From the NCBI RefSeq assembly GCF_000021305.1, contig NC_011772.1:968001-1032000 (forward strand): a stretch of DNA of 64,000 nt, given 5' to 3'. Positions 23,694 through 32,109 of the stretch are shown here, in pieces. Source of the DNA: Bacillus cereus G9842 (lineage in GTDB: Bacteria; Bacillota; Bacilli; Bacillales; Bacillaceae_G). The notes under the pieces were generated by a model. The model worked only from the letters and a program-made list of their open reading frames with translations, ran no database searches and was not told where the DNA came from. The number at the start of each line of letters is the position of its first letter. Position 1 is the first letter of the stretch. Position numbers and translations under genes: made by a program.

Positions 23694-23945
23694 CTAAGAA
23701 GGAAAGAGTGTTCTTAAAGCTTTTTTTGCATCTATTCCTTCAAAAATAAATAATACAAGATCTTTCTTTTTTACAGTAAGGAAAAAGGATACTAGAGTGC
23801 TTAAATTTTTGATTGATGTCATTGTTCCATGTTTACTTATAAACAAATTAGCTTGAAATGTTGTCATTAAAGCATAAAAATGATGAATCTGAGTTATTGT
23901 AGGTGTTTCATTATAAGAAATAGTAGTAGAGTGAATGGCGTTCAT
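23694..23945 (-). CDS. degenerate HPr-fold stress protein
   Basis: 83 residues from ATG 23945 (AAAGGAAT upstream). The pattern of strands and helices aligns with PTS HPr (TTISYNETPTITQIHHFYAL; IFEGIDAKKALRTL corresponds to the HPr end SASGADENDALNAL). The catalytic His15 position is Thr and the Ser46 kinase site is Asn, so neither phosphorylation can occur. A good sigma B promoter lies at 23987-24011. It is likely a regulatory or structural relic with a stress role; no PTS genes are nearby. Confidence 0.7.
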   Translation of the reverse strand: MNAIHSTTISYNETPTITQIHHFYALMTTFQANLFISKHGTMTSIKNLSTLVSFFLTVKKKDLVLFIFEGIDAKKALRTLFPS

Positions 23946-23986
23946 CGTAATATTCCTTTCCATATAGTGAGCATAACAATATAAAC

Positions 23987-24011
23987 ATACCCGTTTTAGA
24001 AGATGTTAAAC
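23987..24011 (-). promoter_or_regulatory. sigma-B promoter, minus strand
   Basis: Read on the minus strand: GTTTAA (24011-24006), 13 bp, GGGTAT (23992-23987), an exact consensus match, 41 bases before the HPr-like gene. Confidence 0.85.
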
Positions 24012-24046
24012 GTATAAATAAGAAAAATATAATTAAAGTTTTTTAC

Positions 24047-24071
24047 GTTTAGAAAGAGTTAGGAAGGGTAT
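24047..24071 (+). promoter_or_regulatory. sigma-B promoter, plus strand
   Basis: GTTTAG (24047-24052), 13 bp, GGGTAT (24066-24071). Divergent from the minus-strand copy 36 bases away. It drives the small membrane protein and the Gly-rich stress protein. Confidence 0.8.
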
Positions 24072-24180
24072 ACATATACTATAAAGAGATTGACTGAAGA
24101 TGAATTGTAAGATGTCTATGTTTAGTAGATTAGTCTATCAAAATATACTTTTACTTTAAATAAAAAGGAGCCTGGTATAC

Positions 24181-24321
24181 ATGAATGAAATGATGATTGA
24201 TATTACATTTGATTTAATTTACTTGTTAAGTAGTTCACTTGTAGTGCTTTTACTATTCGCATTTTTCGTAAATGGTTATGTTAATAAGAAGGTTAGTGTA
24301 TACAGAAATGAAGAAAAATAA
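24181..24321 (+). CDS. small membrane protein in sigma-B operon
   Basis: 46 residues: MNEMMIDITFDLIYLLSSSL followed by VVLLLFAFFVNGYVNKKV and a charged tail. AAAAAGGAG precedes the ATG. One or two membrane helices with a basic C terminus. It lies downstream of a sigma-B-type promoter and 36 bases before the next stress gene, so it is probably co-transcribed. No family known. Confidence 0.65.
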   Translation: MNEMMIDITFDLIYLLSSSLVVLLLFAFFVNGYVNKKVSVYRNEEK

Positions 24322-24357
24322 AGATACATTATATAAAACTTTAGGAGATTAATAGTT

Positions 24358-24888
24358 ATGAATGTAGATAGAAAAATAGTAGGTGTTTTTAGAACAATTG
24401 ATGATGCGGCACTCGTTATTAATGAATTAAATGATAAAGGATACCCAGCAGATAACATTTCAGCTATTGCGAAGGATCAAAAGGAAATTGAACACCTGGA
24501 AGAAAAATCGGGTGAAAAAGTTAAGAATGAAACTGCACATAAAGCAGATATCTTTTCAGCGACAGGGCTTGTAGCAGGAGGAGTAGCAGGGGGACTAGGT
24601 GGTTTATTAACTGGCCTTGGTATACTTGCCATTTCTGGAATGGGTCCAATTGTAGCAGCAGGACCAATCGCAGCAGCTATTGGTGGAGCTGGTATTGGCG
24701 GAGGAGCTGGAAGTTTAATAGGAGCATTTATAGGATTAGGAATTCCAGAAGAACATGCTAAAAAGTATGAAGAATATATTTACGATGGAAATATATTAAT
24801 TTTAGTAGATGCAACATTAGATGATAAGTTAGAAATTTATAAAATATTTGATAAGCATAATGCTTATAACTCTGATTTCTTTAAATAA
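24358..24888 (+). CDS. general stress protein with Gly-rich core
   Basis: 176 residues; AGGAG upstream. The N-terminal alpha/beta part (KIVGVFRTIDDAALVINELN, KGYPADNISAIAKDQKEIEH) is a YflT/general-stress-17M-like domain. A Gly/Ala-rich hydrophobic middle (about 65-130) can insert in membranes. The end (EEHAKKYEEYIYDGNILILV) repeats the first fold. Sigma B control is inferred from the promoter at 24047. Confidence 0.85.
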   Translation: MNVDRKIVGVFRTIDDAALVINELNDKGYPADNISAIAKDQKEIEHLEEKSGEKVKNETAHKADIFSATGLVAGGVAGGLGGLLTGLGILAISGMGPIVAAGPIAAAIGGAGIGGGAGSLIGAFIGLGIPEEHAKKYEEYIYDGNILILVDATLDDKLEIYKIFDKHNAYNSDFFK

Positions 24889-24977
24889 TATTTACTTCAC
24901 ATATCAATTATGCAAAATATAAACATAGTGAATATCGTTTTTTTGATCTTACAACTTTGGCGCGGCCGAGGAGTCGT

Positions 24978-25259
24978 ATGACTATAAGAGAGGAAGGGCT
25001 TATAGTAAAAGATCAAGTTCTATCATGTTATTTAAAAGGGAAGAGGTGCCTTTTCGTGATTGTAAAAATATTAAAGGATAGCAGTAATAGCTTCCTTTGT
25101 ACAGTTCAAAATAAAAATGGAGACCAGTATGTGAAAAAGTGGTTTAGTAAACATGAAAATAATAAAGAATTAGGACGACCAACTTTTAAAGAAGTAGAAA
25201 AAGATTGGAAAGAAAATAGAGAATCGTTTATGTATCCCAATATTAAAGCGCTTTATTAA
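24978..25259 (+). CDS. hypothetical basic protein
   Basis: 93 residues from ATG 24978 with GAGGAG close upstream; the in-frame TTG at 24957 is less likely. Soluble, Lys-rich, with a beta pattern (EEGLIVKDQVLSCYLKGKRC, FLCTVQNKNGDQYVKKWF) and a helical end. No family recognised. It is separate from the stress gene upstream by 89 bases without a clear terminator. Confidence 0.6.
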   Translation: MTIREEGLIVKDQVLSCYLKGKRCLFVIVKILKDSSNSFLCTVQNKNGDQYVKKWFSKHENNKELGRPTFKEVEKDWKENRESFMYPNIKALY

Positions 25260-25401
25260 AATGGAACATAATGCGCGTTTTATTATTACAAAACTGTCAC
25301 ATTCCTGTAAGGTAATTCAATAGATTAGATACTTTTTCCGTGTCATAATAAAGTCATAAGAAAGCTTATCAAAACTACAACTTATTAGGAGAGTGTCAGT
25401 C

Positions 25402-25713
25402 ATGATTGTAACAACAACTTCTGGAATTCAAGGTAAAGAGATTATTGAGTATATTGATATTGTAAATGGTGAAGCTATTATGGGTGCAAACATTGTCCGC
25501 GATTTATTCGCTTCTGTTCGTGATGTTGTCGGTGGTCGTGCTGGTTCTTATGAAAGTAAGCTTAAAGAAGCTCGTGATATCGCAATGGGCGAAATGAAAG
25601 AACTTGCAAAACAAAAAGGTGCGAACGCTATCGTTGGTATTGACGTAGATTACGAGGTTGTTCGTGATGGAATGTTAATGGTAGCTGTCAGTGGTACAGC
25701 TGTACGTATATAA
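25402..25713 (+). CDS. YbjQ/UPF0145 family protein
   Basis: 103 residues from ATG 25402 (AGGAGAG upstream). It carries the family pattern: [50 protein letters not shown] and [18 protein letters not shown]. These proteins form pentamers; the function is uncertain (heavy-metal binding has been suggested). Single gene with terminator. Confidence 0.9.
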   Translation: MIVTTTSGIQGKEIIEYIDIVNGEAIMGANIVRDLFASVRDVVGGRAGSYESKLKEARDIAMGEMKELAKQKGANAIVGIDVDYEVVRDGMLMVAVSGTAVRI

Positions 25714-25733
25714 GTAAATAAAAAACAGGCTCA

Positions 25734-25767
25734 CCCCTTGAAGTTCATGCTTTGAGGGGGTTTTTTG
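25734..25767 (+). terminator. terminator
   Basis: CCCCTTGAAG/CTTTGAGGGG-type stem followed by TTTTTTG. Confidence 0.75.
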
Positions 25768-25929
25768 TTTTTAAGTTGTAAAAGTAAAAAGAATGGGATT
25801 GTATTTCTTAGAAAAATAGAAGTGCCAGTAGCATAAATGGTATTTCGTACAAAAGAGCGAACTCGTTCAAATTATAGAACAGTTTTAAGGGCTAAATGAA
25901 AAAGAAACAGTAATGCTACATATATGTAA

Positions 25930-26118
25930 CGTAAGTGCGAATTTTATAATAAAATTGTTATTTGAGATAATGGAAGAATTAGTGGTATAAATAACTTTAT
26001 AGATAATAATCAAAATAGAGAAGACAGAGTGTTCATAGATGGAATGGTTAAGGGGATTTTCCAATCTGTAATAAAAAACGGAGGTACCGAGAACGTTTTA
26101 CAGATGTCTGTTACATAA
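25930..26118 (+). pseudogene. gene remnant
   Basis: A frame ending with TAA at 26116-26118 reads ...EFYNKIVI-stop-DNGRISGINNF, IDNNQNREDRVFIDG, MVKGIFQSVIKNGG and TENVLQMSVT. The TGA sits where a Trp codon would fit. Upstream frames are closed. It is the tail of an unknown gene. Confidence 0.4.
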
Positions 26119-26149
26119 AATTTATAATGGATTGGGGGCAATTTATATT

Positions 26150-26296
26150 ATGTTTTGGTTAGGAGGCTTTTTAGGATACATTGTAGGTTCTATTACTACA
26201 TGTGCGATACTTTACTTTGGGTATAGAGCCGAGAAAAACAAAAAAGCGAATATGCGAAAGAAAGAGGGGAGAAAAATCAATAAAAAAGGCGTATAG
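26150..26296 (+). CDS. small membrane protein
   Basis: 48 residues: MFWLGGFLGYIVGSITTCAI followed by LYFGYRAEKNKKANMRKK and a basic tail. GGGGG lies about 12 bases before the ATG. One membrane helix with a positively charged cytoplasmic tail; resembles small phage-like or Gly-zipper membrane proteins. Unknown function. Confidence 0.5.
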   Translation: MFWLGGFLGYIVGSITTCAILYFGYRAEKNKKANMRKKEGRKINKKGV

Positions 26297-26392
26297 GATG
26301 TGGAAGAAAAATTGATAACATTGATGCAAAAATAAAGGACAGTTACATATTTTATATGATTACTATGTACTGTCCCGCTTATTCCTTTTGGA

Positions 26393-26698
26393 TTAACAAA
26401 AATTGTTTCCTGTCTTGCTATAAATTTCATAGGCAAAAAAACCAAATAAATAGCCTATTCCGGATCCTAAACTAATGGAAAGCAGTGAGAAATCTGGGAA
26501 AAACATGCCGAAAATCAAACCGATTATACAGCCAAAAAGCATTCCTATAGGTATTAAACTATCTAATAACAGTTGAGCTTTTTGAGGTTTTTTCTTACCT
26601 AATTTTCCTTCTTTATATTTCCGTTCCATTCTTTTTATTACAAATACTACAATTCCACCAACTATTAAAACGGGCGCGATTGCCGAAATGAACCACAT
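26393..26698 (-). CDS. membrane protein of unknown function
   Basis: 101 residues; AAAGGAGC precedes the ATG. Three membrane segments (about 4-20, 45-66, 72-92) with a basic loop RKYKEGKLGKKKPQKAQ. No family recognised. It is in the same direction as the MFS gene upstream but 57 bases from its stop. Confidence 0.7.
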   Translation of the reverse strand: MWFISAIAPVLIVGGIVVFVIKRMERKYKEGKLGKKKPQKAQLLLDSLIPIGMLFGCIIGLIFGMFFPDFSLLSISLGSGIGYLFGFFAYEIYSKTGNNFC

Positions 26699-26755
26699 AT
26701 TAGAAGCTCCTTTCGTATTTTAACCAAATTATACCATGTAATAACATTTTTTAGT

Positions 26756-27946
26756 TTAAGCGGAGATAAGATTTTTTGCTTCTCCTTCCTTTTTGTTCAT
26801 GACTAAAGTTAATAGGAGTAAAATTAAGCTTAAAAGTGCCATTATAATAAAAACTTGCGTATAACTATCAAAATAGTCACGAGCGATTCCAGCTAGGACA
26901 GGAATGAATCCGCCCATAATATATCCTCCTGATTGCATCATAGCAGTCCATGCACTTGCATCTTCTGAAGTTTTTGTTTCATATAGTGGCAGCATAAGAG
27001 CGAGTGGAAATACGCCGCCGAGCCCGATCCCTAGTAAAATAGAAGGGGTCCATGGTGTAGTTAGTGGGTAAATCATAAGCGATAAACCTACGAGTACGAA
27101 GCATATACTTCCTAATAACCAAAGTGCTCTGTTTTTATAAATATCCGCTAATGTTGGAATTAAAAAGCTACATATCATTTGAATCACTGTAAAAACAGTT
27201 ATAAGAGTACCCGCTTGCTCGCTACTCACACCCATACTTTGATTTGCTGGCGCAAGCCAAGTCGTAATGGAATAAAAGATTCCTGATTGTAGTCCGAAAA
27301 AGATTGTAAATAACCATGCTTTTTTATTTCTTAAAGGCAATTTATTATTCTTTTTATTTTGTGTGCTCGTCTTCTTTTTTCGTTTCATAATGGGATACCA
27401 AAATATAATGGCGATAATAGTTAGTGCACCCCAAAAAGCGAGTGCCATATTCCAAGATCCTTTTAATACATGTTGTAAAGGAATCGTTAATCCTGAACTT
27501 AAAGAAGCACCAGTACCCATACCTACTGAATATATTCCAATCATTAAGCCGATTTTCGTAGGGAATTTTTCTTTAATAAAACCTGATAATAACGGACCTG
27601 CAAGTGCAATTCCAATACCGATAAATAAAGAGCTCGCGAATAATGTGGAAATAGAAAAGGTAAAAGCTCTCATACATGTTGCCAAGCCAATTAAAATAAG
27701 ACAAGCCATAATTGATTTTTCTGCCCCGTATTTCTTAATTACCTTCCCAGTCAGTAAGGCGAATGTCCCCATACAAAAAACAGGAATAGCTGTTAAAAAA
27801 CTAACGGAAAAATTGCTTATATTTAAGTCTTGTCGGATTGTTTCTAATACAGGTGAAACAGATGTAATTCCGATACGTAAATTAATAGAAACAAAAAATA
27901 GCGCTAGTATATACAAATAAGTTCGTTCTTGATGTTTCAATTTCAT
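26756..27946 (-). CDS. MFS transporter, CynX/NimT type
   Basis: 396 residues with 12 predicted membrane helices. The N terminus NLRIGITSVSPVLETIRQDL is typical of the CynX/NimT (YycB-like) major-facilitator subgroup, exporters of small organic molecules such as nitroimidazole or cyanate. The central loop is basic (KRKKKTSTQNKK). It is downstream of the FCD-type GntR gene on the same strand, so that regulator probably controls it. Substrate unknown. Confidence 0.88.
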   Translation of the reverse strand: MKLKHQERTYLYILALFFVSINLRIGITSVSPVLETIRQDLNISNFSVSFLTAIPVFCMGTFALLTGKVIKKYGAEKSIMACLILIGLATCMRAFTFSISTLFASSLFIGIGIALAGPLLSGFIKEKFPTKIGLMIGIYSVGMGTGASLSSGLTIPLQHVLKGSWNMALAFWGALTIIAIIFWYPIMKRKKKTSTQNKKNNKLPLRNKKAWLFTIFFGLQSGIFYSITTWLAPANQSMGVSSEQAGTLITVFTVIQMICSFLIPTLADIYKNRALWLLGSICFVLVGLSLMIYPLTTPWTPSILLGIGLGGVFPLALMLPLYETKTSEDASAWTAMMQSGGYIMGGFIPVLAGIARDYFDSYTQVFIIMALLSLILLLLTLVMNKKEGEAKNLISA

Positions 27947-27959
27947 TTTCTCCTCTCTT

Positions 27960-27996
27960 AAACATCAGATGTTATTGAGTATATCATCTGATGTTT
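27960..27996. repeat. 12-bp inverted repeat between GntR and MFS genes
   Basis: AAACATCAGATG ... CATCTGATGTTT with a 13-base spacer. It is 14 bases before the MFS start and 21 bases after the GntR stop. It could be the operator of the GntR protein or a partial terminator that reduces read-through. Confidence 0.55.
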
Positions 27997-28016
27997 TTGT
28001 GTAATAGATAAGGAGC

Positions 28017-28697
28017 TTATTTCAGCTCCAAATTTTGAACAGCGTATTTTCGTGCTTCTTCAGTATTTTGTTTTAAAATCGCTTGGAATAACTTTTCATG
28101 AATGTCAGAGTTATCTTCATAGTTCGCTGTATTTAATATGAATTGGCTTAAAATGTGACGAAGGGCAGGTACGAAAGATTGATACAAATCAAGTAGAACT
28201 TCGTTTTTGCTCGCCTTTGCAATGGCTAGATGAAACTGAATGTCTGCATCTATGTATGCTACATAATTTCCTTCTTGAAGGGCATTTTTTCTTTTATTCA
28301 AATGTCCTTTTAAGTATAAAAGATCCTCGTCGCTTCGGCGCTGTGCCGCTAACATCGCTACTTCTTTATCTAACATATTTCGTGCTTCATACACATGATT
28401 TATATTAGCTGCTTGTAGTCGTTTTTCAAATGAATCTTGCGTTATATTAAGTGAGACAATACGAGTACCTTGTCCTTGTCGAACTTCTAATATGCCAGCA
28501 TGTACTAATATTTTTATGCTTTCTCGTAGCGTTGAGCGTCCTACCCCTAACTCTTCCATTAATTGCGGCTCTGTAGGGAGGCGATCACCAACTTCATACT
28601 TCCCAGAAAAGATTTTCTCTTGTAGACGTTCCAATACTTCATCGACTAATTTCCGCCGAGAAACTTTTGAAAAAGATTTCTTTTCGTTCATATTCAT
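28017..28697 (-). CDS. GntR-family regulator, FadR/FCD subgroup
   Basis: 226 residues from ATG 28697 with AGGAG 8 bases upstream. The winged helix spans residues 10-80 (DRLPTEPQLMEELGVGRSTL, GILEVRQGQGTRIVSL). The all-helical FCD ligand domain follows, with metal-site pattern (D..FH in IDADIQFHLAIAKASKN, then H in DIHEKLFQAILK). The ligand is often a carboxylic acid. It sits upstream of the MFS gene on the same strand. Confidence 0.9.
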   Translation of the reverse strand: MNMNEKKSFSKVSRRKLVDEVLERLQEKIFSGKYEVGDRLPTEPQLMEELGVGRSTLRESIKILVHAGILEVRQGQGTRIVSLNITQDSFEKRLQAANINHVYEARNMLDKEVAMLAAQRRSDEDLLYLKGHLNKRKNALQEGNYVAYIDADIQFHLAIAKASKNEVLLDLYQSFVPALRHILSQFILNTANYEDNSDIHEKLFQAILKQNTEEARKYAVQNLELK

Positions 28698-28842
28698 CTG
28701 CTCATCTCCTGTTATGTTCGCTTTTATGATAACCAATATAAGTGCTGTTGACAATGTTATTTTTAGGTAGTTGAAGCCGGGATATCAAAATTAGGTTTAT
28801 AAGGCATAAAAAAATCAATCAAAATAGAGTCTTCAATTGCAT

Positions 28843-29835
28843 TCAATAACTCGTCAAAAACACTTTCCCTTTCGTTTTCTCAGCAGATTGCACAACATCA
28901 ACTGCCGCTTTCACATCTGCTAAGTCATACGTAGAATGTACCGTCATAAAACACAATTGCTTATTTTCTACTAAACGAATTAAGTGACGAAACGTTTCTT
29001 GCCATTTATATGGTGACACTTCATTATTCCAATGTCGTAAATGAAATATGTTTGCGTGTACTTTTGCTTTCGTGACAATCTCGGCCCAGTTCACTTGTAT
29101 TCCTGATAGAAGACCGATCGTTAAAAAATGCCCGTTTGGACGTAAGGAGAAAGCTAATTCATTTCCAGCCGGCCCCCCGATAGAATCAATCGCAGCATCT
29201 GCACCTCTGCCGTTTGTTAATGTCATAACTGTTTCATAAAGCGGGGCAGTGGAAGTATCAATTACATATGCAGCACCAAGGCGTAGTAATTCTTCTGTAT
29301 GCTTATTATTTCTTGTAACGGCAATGAATTGGAAGTTTAAAATTTGTGATAACTGCGCAAATAGATGTCCAATAGCAGATCCACAAGCATTCACTAATAA
29401 AACGTCATTACGTTGTAAGTTTAACGTTTCTGTACAAGTAACCCACGCCGTAAGAGGGTTAATATACATTTGCGCTGCTGTAAAATCATCGATGGAATCA
29501 GGGATAGGGACTACAAAATCAGCTGACGTCTTCACATACTCTTGCCAAGTACCTTCCCCGCGTAAAGGTAACACACGTTTACCGATAAGGTCTCGAGTAA
29601 CGCCTGCGCCAACATCTTCTACAATACCAACACCTTCATAACCAGGTATGTTAGGCAAAGGGATTCTATGTGCGTATGCTCCAGTGATGGGAATTAAGTC
29701 AGATGGATTAATCGGTCTAACTAGCATACGAACGAAAACTTCATTATCTTTCAGTGGTTCTATATTTTTATATTCAACTTGTAATACGTCTTTTGGATTG
29801 CCAAACTTATGAAATTGAATGCATGTTCCAAGCAA
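28843..29835 (-). CDS. zinc-free MDR oxidoreductase (quinone/enoyl reductase type)
   Basis: 330 residues starting at TTG, with AAGGGGG 9 bases upstream. GroES-like N-terminal domain (PINPSDLIPITGAYAHRIPL, GYEGVGIVEDVGAG), Rossmann domain with VNACGSAIGHLFAQ. There are no structural-zinc cysteines, so it belongs to the quinone oxidoreductase/MECR side of the medium-chain family, using NADPH. Substrate unknown. Single gene. Confidence 0.88.
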   Translation of the reverse strand: MLGTCIQFHKFGNPKDVLQVEYKNIEPLKDNEVFVRMLVRPINPSDLIPITGAYAHRIPLPNIPGYEGVGIVEDVGAGVTRDLIGKRVLPLRGEGTWQEYVKTSADFVVPIPDSIDDFTAAQMYINPLTAWVTCTETLNLQRNDVLLVNACGSAIGHLFAQLSQILNFQFIAVTRNNKHTEELLRLGAAYVIDTSTAPLYETVMTLTNGRGADAAIDSIGGPAGNELAFSLRPNGHFLTIGLLSGIQVNWAEIVTKAKVHANIFHLRHWNNEVSPYKWQETFRHLIRLVENKQLCFMTVHSTYDLADVKAAVDVVQSAEKTKGKVFLTSY

Positions 29836-29984
29836 AGTAATTTGCCCCCTTAGTTTGATTGGGTTTATTATAGCATTTTTGGTTTAGGTGGTTATTTTGT
29901 TAGTGATAAATAGGTTTTTTAATTTGCGTATTTATCAGAATTTTATAAAATGTGTATATAACTATAAAATGGGGGGATTTCTTC

Positions 29985-30971
29985 ATGTGTACTAGTTTGA
30001 CGTTACAAACAAAAAATTTCCAGCATCTTTTTGCGAGAACAATGGATTTCACATTAGATATGAATCAGGAAGTAATAATCATTCCTCGGCGTTATCAGTG
30101 GAAAAATATAACTGGTGAAACGATCCGAGCGAAAAAGGCTGTTGTCGGAATGGGAATTAATCATGAAGGAAGGGTTATTATGGCGGACGGAGTAAATGAA
30201 GCTGGTATGACATGTGCCACTCTCTATTTCCCGGGATTCGCTACTTATAGTAACAGCATAGATGACCATAAAACGAATTTAGCACCATTTGATTTTGTGG
30301 CTTGGAGCTTGACGCAGTTTAATTCTGTTGAAGAGTTAAAAAAATCTGTTGATAACATTTCCCTTATAGATGTACCATTACCAGTTTTAGGGATTACTCC
30401 GCCACTACATTGGATTTTAGCAGATAAATGGGGAGAGTGTATTGTACTTGAGCCGACAACTGATGGAATAAAAATGTATGACAATCCAATAGGAGTGATG
30501 ACTAATAGCCCGGAGTTTAATTGGCATTTACAAAATTTAAGACAATATATTGGACTTAAATCGCAGCCATTTGCACCAACCGAGTGGGGAGACGTACCAT
30601 TAAGTGCTTTTGGCCAAGGTTCCGGATCGATGGGACTTCCTGGAGATTTCACCCCGCCATCAAGATTCGTGCGGGCAGCATATGGCAAACAAAACATTCA
30701 AGGTATAGAGAACGAAGAAGACGGGATATCGGCTATTTTTCATATCTTATCAAATTGTGAGGTTCCTAAGGGGGCAGTAATAACAGAAGACGGTATATTA
30801 GATAATACTATCTATACAAGTGCAATGTGTATGGAGTCTGGAACATATTATTACCATACTTACGATTGTAGACAAATTATAGCCATTCATTTATTCAATG
30901 AAAATTTAGATACAGTTGAGATTAAAACGTATCCGTTCCAGCGGAAGCAAAAAATCTTTTATGAAAACTGA
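29985..30971 (+). CDS. choloylglycine hydrolase/penicillin acylase family (Ntn hydrolase)
   Basis: 328 residues from ATG 29985; GGGGGGA lies 10 bases before it. Starting here makes Cys the second residue (MCTSLTLQTKNFQHLFARTM), which after Met removal is the N-terminal nucleophile that defines the family. Conserved Arg in FARTMDF, Asp in MADGVNEAGM, and Asn/Arg at the end fit. It cleaves amide bonds of bile salts, penicillin V or acyl-homoserine lactones; which one cannot be told. Bacillus homologue: YxeI-like. Confidence 0.9.
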   Translation: MCTSLTLQTKNFQHLFARTMDFTLDMNQEVIIIPRRYQWKNITGETIRAKKAVVGMGINHEGRVIMADGVNEAGMTCATLYFPGFATYSNSIDDHKTNLAPFDFVAWSLTQFNSVEELKKSVDNISLIDVPLPVLGITPPLHWILADKWGECIVLEPTTDGIKMYDNPIGVMTNSPEFNWHLQNLRQYIGLKSQPFAPTEWGDVPLSAFGQGSGSMGLPGDFTPPSRFVRAAYGKQNIQGIENEEDGISAIFHILSNCEVPKGAVITEDGILDNTIYTSAMCMESGTYYYHTYDCRQIIAIHLFNENLDTVEIKTYPFQRKQKIFYEN

Positions 30972-30972
30972 T

Positions 30973-31027
30973 AAAAACACCTCCATTGAATTTGCATACT
31001 TAGTATGCGAATTCGGGAGGTGTTTTT
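30973..31027. terminator. bidirectional terminator
   Basis: AAAAACACCTCC/GGAGGTGTTTTT outer stem and an inner GAATTTGCATACT/AGTATGCGAATTC stem between convergent genes. Confidence 0.8.
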
Positions 31028-31030
31028 CTA

Positions 31031-31171
31031 TTAAGCCGAAGCCTTCTTCATTCTCTCAAGTAAACTAGATAACACATGCGTACGATACGATTCTAGTTTT
31101 TTACCTTCATAAGTACGGATACCTAATTTTTTAAGTTCTTTTACATACCAACCTTTGCTTCCGAAATACAT
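31031..31171 (-). CDS. DUF2639 (YflJ-like) small protein
   Basis: 46 residues: MYFGSKGWYVKELKKLGIRT followed by YEGKKLESYRTHVLSSLLER. GGGGAG precedes ATG 31171. The GSKGWYVKELK(K/A)LGI pattern is that of DUF2639. Function unknown. Confidence 0.85.
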   Translation of the reverse strand: MYFGSKGWYVKELKKLGIRTYEGKKLESYRTHVLSSLLERMKKASA

Positions 31172-31325
31172 GTGATCGCTCCCCTTCAACTTTGTTTTTA
31201 TTTGTTCTGATTGCATATGGAGGTACAGGTAATATAATGAAGGAAATGAATTTCGCGCGAAAATGGTTAACTTTGTTGCAAAAGACATATATACTAAAGA
31301 TAGTATACAACGAGGTGGACAAGAC

Positions 31326-31688
31326 GTGATTATAGAGAAGCACGAAATTCAAATTGACCAAATTACTAGCGGTAAAGTGAATATCTTTACTTTCTATAGA
31401 AATAGAAAGCAAATTGATGATCATTTTTTACGATTGCAAGAACCATCGCTTACAGCAAACTACTTCTTCCATTTTCATTTTGATGCAGAGAGCTTGCATC
31501 TACTGCAGGAAGAGTTTCCAGGCGTATATCCGTACGACGGTAGTGAAACGATTCACGACTGGACGGAAAAGATGAAAGCTGAATTGCAACATCAGATCCA
31601 AACAGGTAAATGGAATAAACGCGTACGTATTGGTAATCGCATTCTAGATGTGGTGTTTACGTGGTGTGACGAAGATATAGTAGAGTGA
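31326..31688 (+). CDS. hypothetical protein
   Basis: 120 residues from GTG 31326 (GAGGTGG 7 bases upstream; an in-frame ATG at 31263 has no site). Soluble; contains FTFYRNRKQIDDHFLRLQEP, FHFHFDAESLHLLQEEFPGV and a final ILDVVFTWCDEDIVE. No known family. The stem-loop at 31689-31717 ends the unit. Confidence 0.7.
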   Translation: MIIEKHEIQIDQITSGKVNIFTFYRNRKQIDDHFLRLQEPSLTANYFFHFHFDAESLHLLQEEFPGVYPYDGSETIHDWTEKMKAELQHQIQTGKWNKRVRIGNRILDVVFTWCDEDIVE

Positions 31689-31717
31689 AAAAGAAGCGGA
31701 TGACGCTTCTTTTTTTT
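31689..31717. terminator. bidirectional terminator
   Basis: AAAGAAGCG/CGCTTCTTT stem with eight T, between convergent genes. Confidence 0.8.
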
Positions 31718-31901
31718 AGCGCTGGAATAAAACGAGCTTACCTGCAGTAGATGTACAGCGATGTGTTTTTTCATACAATCCTTTTTCTTGTAAAATAGAT
31801 TCACCTTTTGCTTTTGCTTCTTTTTCAGTTGCCGCCTCGAATGATTCGTCTAATGCTTTTGAACCATCTTTTTCAAAGACTGTTAGAACGTATACTCCCA
31901 T
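31716..31901 (-). CDS. yhzD: YhzD-like protein
   Basis: 61 residues from ATG 31901 (GGAGGGAA upstream). Strong resemblance to B. subtilis YhzD: VYVLTVFEKDGSKALDESFE, EKEAKAKGESILQEKGL and THRCTSTAGKLVLFQ. Cytoplasmic; function unknown. In B. subtilis it also lies near yhaO-yhaM, which supports the identity. Confidence 0.85.
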   Translation of the reverse strand: MGVYVLTVFEKDGSKALDESFEAATEKEAKAKGESILQEKGLYEKTHRCTSTAGKLVLFQR

Positions 31902-32109
31902 GAAAATTCCCTCCAATAATTAAAATCAGAATCTTATAATTATTTTGACATAAAACGCTACAATATGCAAAGAAATATATGACATTGCGTGGTAAAATAG
32001 AATGAAACTTTAATCATCGAGAATATTTTCATTCTCGATGATGATTAGTTTTCAGCGATGTTAATTTTAATAAAATGAAACTTTTGAAAGATAGAAAGGA
32101 TCGTTATTT

